Shown here piece after piece: positions 1 to 5,060 of a stretch of DNA of 5,060 nucleotides (the first letter of the stretch is position 1; the number at the start of each line of letters is the position of its first letter). Source of the stretch: Negativicutes bacterium. Lineage in GTDB: Bacteria > Bacillota > Negativicutes > JAGOZY01. A program made the translations under genes and the position numbers. The notes under the pieces are model-generated. The model had not been told where the DNA came from and did not search any database. It worked only from the letters and a program-made list of their open reading frames with translations. Where the stretch lies: NCBI GenBank assembly GCA_018058445.1, contig JAGOZY010000111.1, positions 1 to 5,060 on the forward strand, read 5' to 3'.

Positions 1-8
1 GTCTTTTA

Positions 9-698
9 TTATTTACTGCTAAAACTTAAAGAAGATGTTTCCTTTTTTTCTTCTGAAGAAGCAGGGATTTGATGATAAGAGACGAATCCATATAGTTCGA
101 CCTTTTCGTCGGGAACGGAATAAATTCCGTTCGTTGAAGTGCCGCTGATTCCTTGACCAGAGCCGCGTTTGAAGAGCTGAAATGTCAGACCGTTTGAGAA
201 ATTTGCTTGACCGGTTTGCACATCATAATGGATACCAGGACCACGAAGGAATCCGCCAGCACCGGGATAAAGTGAGGCGGGACTTTCCTCAGTACCGAAT
301 AAATCGGCTTGCTTTAAGCGGGCATTGTACGTTCCACTGGTTGCAGTGACTCGAACATCATCATAGAAAAGCTCAATATTTCCGTTTACCTGGGCAATTT
401 CGTTAGTAGGATCATAAACGGCTTGATCCGCAGAAATCGAAAGATCTTGCCAGTCTAATCGAACGTTGCCGGAAGCTGAAACATTTAACCGGGTCGGATG
501 AACTCGAATCCGATCAGCTCGTGCAACCCAATCAGCAGAGCGGACGACTACATTTCCCTCAAGAATCCACTCACCGCTACGGAGATCAAAGGATCGCGAA
601 TCAGCGCTGATATCTGGCATTGGGCTCCGCGCTTCGGTACTAGCTGGAAAAAATAAAATTGTAAAAGTACAAAGAAGTAAAAGTTTTTTTAAATTCAT
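9..698 (-). CDS. OstA/LptA-like periplasmic protein (LPS transport family), complete
   Basis: A 229-residue protein, probably exported, of the OstA/LptA type. In that family, beta-jellyroll proteins form a periplasmic bridge that carries lipopolysaccharide to the outer membrane. The N-terminus looks like a signal peptide: a basic start (MNLKK), a hydrophobic stretch at residues 6-18, and a likely cleavage after A23 (T-E-A). Residues 29-135 show the family's repeating pattern of short beta strands with a Gly-Asn-Val/Ile turn. The turn glycines are at 48, 77 and 106, spaced exactly 29 residues apart, with Ala-Asp or Ala-Thr at 61, 90 and 119. The C-terminal tail (214-229) is Ser/Lys/Glu-rich and probably disordered. 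The start ATG (696-698) has an AAGGGAG ribosome site 7 bases upstream; the gene ends in two consecutive TAA codons. It is transcribed away from the dgt operon, so any lpt partners would lie to the left of the window. E. coli LptA is shorter (185 residues). The family is fairly sure, but whether this is the LptA orthologue or a paralogue cannot be told. Confidence 0.82.
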   Translation of the reverse strand: MNLKKLLLLCTFTILFFPASTEARSPMPDISADSRSFDLRSGEWILEGNVVVRSADWVARADRIRVHPTRLNVSASGNVRLDWQDLSISADQAVYDPTNEIAQVNGNIELFYDDVRVTATSGTYNARLKQADLFGTEESPASLYPGAGGFLRGPGIHYDVQTGQANFSNGLTFQLFKRGSGQGISGTSTNGIYSVPDEKVELYGFVSYHQIPASSEEKKETSSLSFSSK

Positions 699-891
699 GC
701 CTTAGCTCCCTTCTCCATCTAGAATAACAGAGAAAAATCCTTTTGGAAATATGAGTGAAGAGGGAAACGCAAGAAAAACTCCAGTCAGATCTTAGGGAGG
801 AAATTGTTATTTCTAAGCAGAACTTAATAATAAGGAGACTTTAACCAGTTCTCTTATAGGAAAAGATCTTTATTTTAGATGTGAGGTAGCG
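699..891. other. Divergent intergenic region between the ostA-like gene and dgt
   Basis: This 193-base AT-rich gap separates two divergent genes and so must hold the promoters for both. For dgt a reasonable pair is seen (separate entry). For the minus-strand gene the best match is TTTCCA (749-744) and TATTCT (726-721) with a 17-base spacer; it would give a leader of only about 16 bases and I do not trust it. Also visible are a small hairpin at 800-813 (GAAAT-TGTT-ATTTC), a 10-base palindrome AAAGATCTTT at 862-871, and two Shine-Dalgarno-like stretches (794-800 and 832-837) that do not precede a usable start codon. No RNA gene or riboswitch was recognised. Confidence 0.6.
804..831 (+). promoter_or_regulatory. 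Candidate sigma-A/70 promoter for the dgt-dnaG operon
   Basis: TTGTTA at 804-809 (4 of 6 match to TTGACA) and AATAAT at 826-831 (5 of 6 match to TATAAT) are separated by 16 bases. Transcription would start near 838, giving a leader of about 54 bases before the dgt ATG. The position and orientation fit, but in AT-rich DNA such matches arise often by chance. Confidence 0.38.
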
Positions 892-1890
892 ATGACGATT
901 CGAGAACAACTAGAAAAGAGAGAAGAAATTCTCTCTCCTTTTGCCGCTCAAAGTAAAAATGCTGACCGTGAACGCCAAGAAGAACCGGATTTATATCGAA
1001 CCGCTTTTCAGCGCGATCGAGACCGAATTCTTCATTGCAAAGCGTTTCGACGGCTGAAACATAAAACTCAAGTTTACATTTCACCAGGCGATCATTATCG
1101 AACCCGGATGACTCATAGTTTGGAAGTTTCGCAAATTTGCCGAACGATTGGAAGAGCCTTGAACTTAAATGAGGATTTGATCGAAGCGATTGCTTTGGGG
1201 CATGATGTCGGGCATACCCCATTTGGACATGCGGGCGAGCAAGCTCTGAGAGAAATTACCGGACACTATGAGCATAACGAGCAAAGCCTTCGGATTTTAG
1301 ACCATTTAGAAAAAGACGGGGAAGGACTTAACCTGACCCAAGAAGTGCGAGACGGTATTTTAAACCACACAGGAGCAGGAAAACCAAAAACTTTAGAGGG
1401 TGCGATTGTCAAAACGGGCGATCGTATTGCTTATCTGTGTCATGACTTTGATGATGGCCTTCGCTCGGGAGTCATTCAAAGTGAGGATCTCCCCCCAGTT
1501 GTTCAAGAGATTTTAGGGAGCAAACATTCAGAAATGATTACCGCCATGGTAACAGATATGATCTCTTCCTCCCTCGAAAAAGGCGAAATTTTACAGAGCC
1601 AAGAAGTAAAAGACGCGATGGATATTTTCCGACGCTTTATGTTTAGCAAGGTATATCTAACTCCAGAAATTATGATCGAGCGAGAAAAAGCAAGTCACGT
1701 GATTAAGGGACTTCATGATTACTTTATGAGACATCCAAAAAAACTGCCCGAAGAATACAGTGCTCGCGAAAATGAATGGGGCCGAAAAATGATCGTTACC
1801 GATTATATCGCCGGGCTCACAGATCTTTACGCAGTCAATCTGTATCAAAAATTATTTATTCCATCCATTTGGGCAGGCGCCAACCGCTAA
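892..1890 (+). CDS. dgt: Deoxyguanosinetriphosphate triphosphohydrolase-like protein (HD domain)
   Basis: A complete 332-residue protein of the dGTPase branch of the HD superfamily. Such enzymes hydrolyse dGTP (and in many Firmicute-type members other dNTPs) to the deoxynucleoside and triphosphate, adjusting the DNA precursor pool in the cytoplasm. The entry motif RRLKHKTQVY is at 53-62 and RTRMTHSLEVSQ at 70-81. The metal-binding HD signature is complete: H75, then H104-D105 in LGHDVGHTPFGH (102-113), then D185 in YLCHDFDDGL (181-190). H108, H113 and the EHNEQSL segment (127-133) are further family hallmarks of the active site. The length is typical of the shorter, single-domain Dgt-like proteins rather than the roughly 500-residue E. 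coli enzyme. The ATG at 892 has GAGG at 883-886, 5 bases upstream. dnaG follows 32 bases after the stop, with no terminator, so the two are probably one transcript. The family is clear; substrate preference cannot be read from sequence. Confidence 0.93.
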   Translation: MTIREQLEKREEILSPFAAQSKNADRERQEEPDLYRTAFQRDRDRILHCKAFRRLKHKTQVYISPGDHYRTRMTHSLEVSQICRTIGRALNLNEDLIEAIALGHDVGHTPFGHAGEQALREITGHYEHNEQSLRILDHLEKDGEGLNLTQEVRDGILNHTGAGKPKTLEGAIVKTGDRIAYLCHDFDDGLRSGVIQSEDLPPVVQEILGSKHSEMITAMVTDMISSSLEKGEILQSQEVKDAMDIFRRFMFSKVYLTPEIMIEREKASHVIKGLHDYFMRHPKKLPEEYSARENEWGRKMIVTDYIAGLTDLYAVNLYQKLFIPSIWAGANR

Positions 1891-1911
1891 TGATCGATCA
1901 CATTTAAACAC

Positions 1912-1920
1912 AAAGGAGGG
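1912..1920 (+). promoter_or_regulatory. Ribosome binding site of dnaG (start choice ambiguous)
   Basis: AAAGGAGGG is a near-perfect anti-16S match. It lies only 2 bases before the ATG at 1923 and 11 bases before the in-frame ATG at 1932. The first is tighter than usual and the second looser, so the site does not settle which Met is used. The in-frame TAA at 1905-1907 excludes any earlier start. Confidence 0.7.
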
Positions 1921-1922
1921 GA

Positions 1923-3710
1923 ATGCGGACAATGCGTTATGCTGAAGAATGGATTGAACGAGTTCGGGCAGAATCGGATATCTTACAAGTCGTGTCCGAA
2001 TATGTCTCGTTGCAGCGCAAAGGGCAACGCTACTGGGGTCTTTGTCCGTTTCATGGCGAAAAAAGTCCGTCTTTTTCCGTCGCTCCTGATAAAGGTTTCT
2101 ACTATTGCTTTGGTTGCCAAAGTGGTGGAAATATCTTCCAATTTGTTATGCAAATGGATAATGTTCCTTTTAAAGAGGCGGCTCGAAAAGTAGCCAACAA
2201 GTTTGGCATTCCTCTACCGGAGATCGAGCGAACTCCTGAAGAAGAAGCAAAAGATCGCTTGAAAAAATCTCTGTATGAAGTCAATGCCCAAGCGGCTCGC
2301 TATTTTGCAGCTTGCCTTGGACATGACCGAGTCGGCAAAGACGCGAGAGAGTATTTGGCTCGTCGGGAAATTCCTGAAGAGCTGCAAAAGAAATTTCAGC
2401 TAGGCTATGCGCCCAATAGCTGGCAACATGCCAGTGATGCACTTTTGAAAAAAGGATTTTCGCCCGAAGCATTAGAAGCGGCAGGGCTGGTAGGGCGAAA
2501 TAAACAAGGTGGCCTTTATGAGCGCTTTCGAGGTCGACTGATGTTTCCGATCTTTGATCCCCGTGGTCGAGTGATCGGTTTTGGCGGTCGTATTCTCGTC
2601 GATAAAGAAGGGGACGCCAAATATCTAAATTCGCCAGAAACAACGTTGTTTATTAAGCGGCATCAGCTCTATGGTCTGAATTTTGCGCTAGATACGATCA
2701 AGCAGACCAAGCGAGTTTTTATTGTCGAAGGTTATATGGACTTACTTGCACTGCATAAAGCTGGGGTAACAGATTCAGTCGCCTCTCTTGGCACGGCATT
2801 TACCTCGCAACAATCTCGCCTGATTCAAAGATCGGCAGACGAAGTGATCTTTGCCTATGATAGCGACTCAGCAGGTCAAAACGCTACAATTCGTGCACTT
2901 GAAGTAGTCCGTGAGCAAGGTCTTCAGGTGCGAATATTAGCCATGCCGGATGGGAAAGATCCGGACGAATTTATTTGCTCTCATGGAGTAGAAGAGTTTA
3001 GAAAACTTCAAGGGCTATCACTTCTTGAGTACCGATTAAATCGAATTTTGCTTCAAGGCGAAGCACGAGGACCTACTCACAAACACGAAACCGTAGAACA
3101 AATCGTTGCCGCCTTGGCTGATAGCAAAGATATGGTCGAAGTCGAAGAGCAAATTCGCGTTTTGGCCCAGCAGCTTCAGCTTGATGAAGGAGTCCTTCGG
3201 AAAGAAATTCAGCGATTTGCGCGGCGGGGAAGTCGTCCAGAAAAAAAAGTCGATACCAGCGCCTTAGAGCGTGATGAACTTCCCGTTGCAAAAACCGAAC
3301 GAGAAGTCTTAGCTTTTTTAGCCAAGGAAGAAAGTGCCCGCCCCTACGTGGCGACTCAACTCGCTGAATCAGATTTTTCCAAAGCCGTTCGGGGTCGTTT
3401 ATTTGCCCTTTTGACAGATCCAGCTCGACCCGGCCCGCTGAGCCTTTCGGTAGATGCAGAAGAGGAAAGTCGAGAATGGTATCGAATAGATGGAGAAGAG
3501 CGCTTTATGCCGGAAGACCCGATTCCTTTTTTAGATCGGTTAATTCAGCGTATTCGACTTGATAGCTTGAGTCGACAATTAGAAGAAGCTTCGCAAAAGG
3601 CGGAAGAAGAACGAAAACAGGGAAATGAAAATTTTTTGCAGGAATTGCAGAAAAGCCAGCGAATATTACAGGAGATTCAAAGTTTAAAGAATCAGGGGAC
3701 TGAAATGTGA
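1923..3710 (+). CDS. dnaG: DNA primase DnaG
   Basis: A complete 595-residue primase that synthesises the RNA primers for leading- and lagging-strand replication, working with the replicative helicase. The N-terminal CHC2 zinc-binding domain has its four ligands: C41 and H44 (CPFH) and C62 and C65 (CFGC). The RNA-polymerase-like core follows, with the basic segment ERFRGRLMFPIFDPRGRVIG at 200-219 and KYLNSPET at 233-240. The TOPRIM catalytic residues are intact: E269 in VEGYMD (268-273), and D313 and D315 in YDSDSAG (312-318), with DGKDPDEF at 343-350. The region from about 445 to the end is less conserved and matches the position of the helicase-binding domain; residues 545-595 are Glu/Lys/Gln-rich and helical. 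The length is normal for the family. The start may be M1 (1923) or M4 (1932); both place the DILQVV helix (19-24) where E. coli and Bacillus primases have it. The gene lies between dgt and rpoD, as in the classic macromolecular synthesis operon. Confidence 0.97.
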   Translation: MRTMRYAEEWIERVRAESDILQVVSEYVSLQRKGQRYWGLCPFHGEKSPSFSVAPDKGFYYCFGCQSGGNIFQFVMQMDNVPFKEAARKVANKFGIPLPEIERTPEEEAKDRLKKSLYEVNAQAARYFAACLGHDRVGKDAREYLARREIPEELQKKFQLGYAPNSWQHASDALLKKGFSPEALEAAGLVGRNKQGGLYERFRGRLMFPIFDPRGRVIGFGGRILVDKEGDAKYLNSPETTLFIKRHQLYGLNFALDTIKQTKRVFIVEGYMDLLALHKAGVTDSVASLGTAFTSQQSRLIQRSADEVIFAYDSDSAGQNATIRALEVVREQGLQVRILAMPDGKDPDEFICSHGVEEFRKLQGLSLLEYRLNRILLQGEARGPTHKHETVEQIVAALADSKDMVEVEEQIRVLAQQLQLDEGVLRKEIQRFARRGSRPEKKVDTSALERDELPVAKTEREVLAFLAKEESARPYVATQLAESDFSKAVRGRLFALLTDPARPGPLSLSVDAEEESREWYRIDGEERFMPEDPIPFLDRLIQRIRLDSLSRQLEEASQKAEEERKQGNENFLQELQKSQRILQEIQSLKNQGTEM

Positions 3711-3754
3711 TGAAGTCCTGTTCGAATTGGGATTGGAGACATAAACGTGCAAAA

Positions 3755-3782
3755 CTGGCAACAAGAAAATCATCAATAAAAT
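3755..3782 (+). promoter_or_regulatory. Candidate internal promoter for rpoD
   Basis: CTGGCA at 3755-3760 (4 of 6 match to TTGACA) and TAAAAT at 3777-3782 (5 of 6 match to TATAAT) are 16 bases apart. Transcription would start near 3788-3790, leaving a short leader of about 18 bases that still contains the rpoD ribosome site. An internal promoter before the sigma gene is a known feature of this operon type in other bacteria; here it is only inferred from the match. Confidence 0.35.
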
Positions 3783-3790
3783 TGTTTGGA

Positions 3791-3798
3791 AAGGGGGG
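3791..3798 (+). promoter_or_regulatory. Ribosome binding site of rpoD
   Basis: AAGGGGGG ends 8 bases before the ATG at 3807, which is good spacing. It supports that start and therefore the long Lys-rich N-terminus. The run of six G replaces the usual GGAGG and would pair somewhat less well. Confidence 0.6.
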
Positions 3799-3806
3799 AA
3801 GAGTCC

Positions 3807-5060
3807 ATGGCAAAAGAAAAATCAACTAAAGAAAAAGTAGAAAAAGTTGTAGCTCCTAAAAAAGCAGTGAAAACTGAGGAAAAAGTGGTAGAAGCAAAGC
3901 CTGCAAAAGCGAAGGTAGCAAAAGCCGATAAAGTGGAAGCCAAAGCTACAGAAATCGTTGAAAAACCTAAAAAAGTCGCGAAAGCTAAAAAAGTAGAACC
4001 CGAAGCCACAGAAGTGGTCGAGGCGCCGAAAAAAGCAACGAAAGCCAAAAAGACGAAGAAAAGCGCTGTCGTAGGAATGCCTGATAATGTAGCGGAACTT
4101 ATCGCTGAAGGGCATAAACAAGGCAATAAAGTGACCTACAAGCAATTGATGGACTCTCTCGAAAAAGAAGACCTTTCCACAGAAGATATTGAAAAAATTT
4201 ATCAATTTTTACAAAATCAAGGAATTGAAGTCGTCAACGATGCGCAAGCATTAGACGAACCAGATGAAGATGAAGTTCAGCCAGAAGAAGCAGAAGTTGA
4301 AATTGATTTATCGGTTCCAGACGGAGTTGGCATTGACGACCCGGTTCGAATGTACCTGAAAGAAATCGGGCGGGTATCTCTACTTAATGCAGAAAAAGAG
4401 ATTGCTCTTGCCAAAGCAGTGGTTGCTGGTGATGAAGAAGCCAAGCGACAACTTACGGAAGCCAATTTACGTCTGGTTGTTAGTATCGCCAAACGATATG
4501 TCGGGCGAGGAATGCTCTTCCTTGATTTAATTCAAGAAGGAAATCTGGGTCTGATTAAAGCAGTTGAAAAATTCGACTATACCAAAGGATATAAATTCAG
4601 TACCTATGCGACTTGGTGGATTCGTCAAGCGATTACTCGAGCGATTGCCGACCAAGCTCGGACGATTCGAATTCCAGTTCACATGGTTGAGACGATTAAT
4701 AAATTGATTCGAATTTCTCGTCAACTTTTGCAAGATTTAGGCCGTGAGCCGGCTCCAGAAGAAGTTGCAAAAGCGATGGACATCACTGTAGATCGTGTAC
4801 GAGAGATTATGAAAATTGCCCAAGAGCCAGTTTCTTTAGAAACACCAATCGGTGAAGAAGAAGACTCCCATCTGGGCGACTTTATCGAAGATCAAGATGC
4901 GCCAGCCCCTGCTGACGCAGCCTCTTTCATGCTTCTTCGGGAGCAACTGGAAGATGTACTTGAAACTTTGACTGACCGAGAAAAACGAGTTCTTCGCCTC
5001 CGTTTTGGTTTAGATGACGGTAGAGCGCGGACATTAGAAGAAGTTGGACAGTTCTTTGGG
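3807..5060 (+). CDS. rpoD: RNA polymerase primary sigma factor RpoD/SigA (3' end beyond the window)
   Basis: An open frame of 418 codons running off the right edge. This is the housekeeping sigma factor that lets RNA polymerase recognise -35/-10 promoters. Residues 1-86 are a Lys/Ala/Glu/Val-rich extension with no family counterpart that I can place. Region 1.1 is about 92-143 ([11 protein letters not shown] onward), followed by an acidic linker (148-167). Region 1.2 is [12 protein letters not shown] (177-188). Regions 2.1-2.3 begin at [13 protein letters not shown] (219-231); region 2.4 has [15 protein letters not shown] (266-280), where Q274 and T277 correspond to the residues that read the -10 element in E. 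coli (Q437, T440). Region 3 spans about 296-375. Region 4.1 starts near 381, with [15 protein letters not shown] at 388-402. The window ends just inside the region 4.2 helix-turn-helix, so roughly 45-50 residues including the -35 recognition helix are missing. The full protein would be about 465 residues, longer than Bacillus SigA (371) because of the N-terminal extension. A primary rather than alternative sigma is supported by regions 1.1 and 1.2 and by its place after dnaG. Confidence 0.96.
   Translation, partial: MAKEKSTKEKVEKVVAPKKAVKTEEKVVEAKPAKAKVAKADKVEAKATEIVEKPKKVAKAKKVEPEATEVVEAPKKATKAKKTKKSAVVGMPDNVAELIAEGHKQGNKVTYKQLMDSLEKEDLSTEDIEKIYQFLQNQGIEVVNDAQALDEPDEDEVQPEEAEVEIDLSVPDGVGIDDPVRMYLKEIGRVSLLNAEKEIALAKAVVAGDEEAKRQLTEANLRLVVSIAKRYVGRGMLFLDLIQEGNLGLIKAVEKFDYTKGYKFSTYATWWIRQAITRAIADQARTIRIPVHMVETINKLIRISRQLLQDLGREPAPEEVAKAMDITVDRVREIMKIAQEPVSLETPIGEEEDSHLGDFIEDQDAPAPADAASFMLLREQLEDVLETLTDREKRVLRLRFGLDDGRARTLEEVGQFFG
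3930..4049 (+). repeat. 60-base in-frame tandem duplication in the rpoD N-terminal extension
   Basis: Two adjacent 60-base units (3930-3989 and 3990-4049) encode RpoD residues 42-61 and 62-81. By direct alignment 44 of 60 bases and 14 of 20 residues are identical. Both units begin with KVE, contain AT-E-(I/V)-V-E-x-PKK and end in KAK. Many of the differences are at third codon positions, so the duplication is old and has been kept in frame. Looser versions of the same Lys/Val/Glu/Ala pattern continue upstream in residues 8-41, suggesting growth by repeat expansion. Confidence 0.75.

Noticed and set aside
624..698. LLLLC near the N-terminus of the OstA-like protein as a lipoprotein signal (C10).
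   Set aside because: The Cys is too early, within the hydrophobic core, and lacks the usual small residues before it; a signal peptidase I site after A23 fits better.
751..795. Tiny ORF on the plus strand in the divergent region, MSEEGNARKTPVRS, as a possible leader peptide.
   Set aside because: Only 14 codons, weak ribosome site (GGA), and it lies upstream of the best dgt promoter candidate, so it would not be on that transcript.
875..1222. 115-codon minus-strand open frame over the start of dgt.
   Set aside because: It is antisense to the conserved HD-domain coding sequence, and its translation shows no recognisable family.
1891..1900. Palindrome TGATCGATCA immediately after the dgt stop codon, as operator or terminator.
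   Set aside because: It is a bare 10-base palindrome with no loop and no T tract; GATC/CGAT words are common throughout this window, so chance is a sufficient explanation.
2281..2643. 120-codon minus-strand open frame within dnaG.
   Set aside because: It is fully embedded in the conserved primase core and has no recognisable content.
3711..3806. Possible transcription terminator between dnaG and rpoD.
   Set aside because: No GC-rich stem followed by a T run is visible in the gap.
3773..4205. Two overlapping minus-strand open frames of 117 and 127 codons opposite the rpoD start.
   Set aside because: They are the complement of the Lys/Ala/Glu-rich repeat tract, where AAA and GAA codons give few stops on the other strand; the Phe- and Ser/Thr-rich translations are an artefact of that composition.

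Overview
The window is the start of a housekeeping replication/transcription operon with one envelope gene facing away from it. Genes in order: an OstA/LptA-like periplasmic protein on the minus strand (9-698); then, all on the plus strand, a dGTP triphosphohydrolase (dgt, 892-1890), DNA primase (dnaG, 1923-3710) and the primary sigma factor (rpoD, from 3807, cut by the right edge). The rpoD gene is read here directly from the sequence; it stays open for 418 codons to base 5060.

The likely host is a Gram-negative-walled (diderm) Firmicute, most plausibly a member of the Negativicutes. The dgt-dnaG-rpoD order and strong GGAGG-type ribosome sites fit Firmicutes of the Clostridia/Negativicutes kind. 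The secreted OstA/LptA-type protein fits an organism with an outer membrane and lipopolysaccharide. This is inference; no rRNA or other marker is present. Arginine codon use is unusual, with CGA the commonest codon in the visible part of rpoD.

Region by region: 1-8 lies beyond the ostA-like stop codon. Bases 699-891 are a 193-base divergent intergenic region with a plausible promoter for the dgt operon and no convincing promoter for the minus-strand gene. dgt and dnaG are 32 bases apart with no terminator between them, so they are probably co-transcribed. The 96 bases between dnaG and rpoD hold no terminator but do hold a candidate internal promoter, so rpoD could be read both from the operon and by itself.

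Functionally, Dgt adjusts dNTP pools, DnaG primes replication and RpoD directs RNA polymerase to housekeeping promoters: a variant of the macromolecular synthesis operon. The most distinctive features are the roughly 86-residue Lys/Ala/Glu-rich extension of RpoD in front of region 1.1, which contains a 20-residue tandem duplication, and the exact 29-residue periodicity in the OstA-like protein. I see no mobile element, CRISPR array, tRNA or rRNA, and no evidence of a novel multi-gene system in this window.
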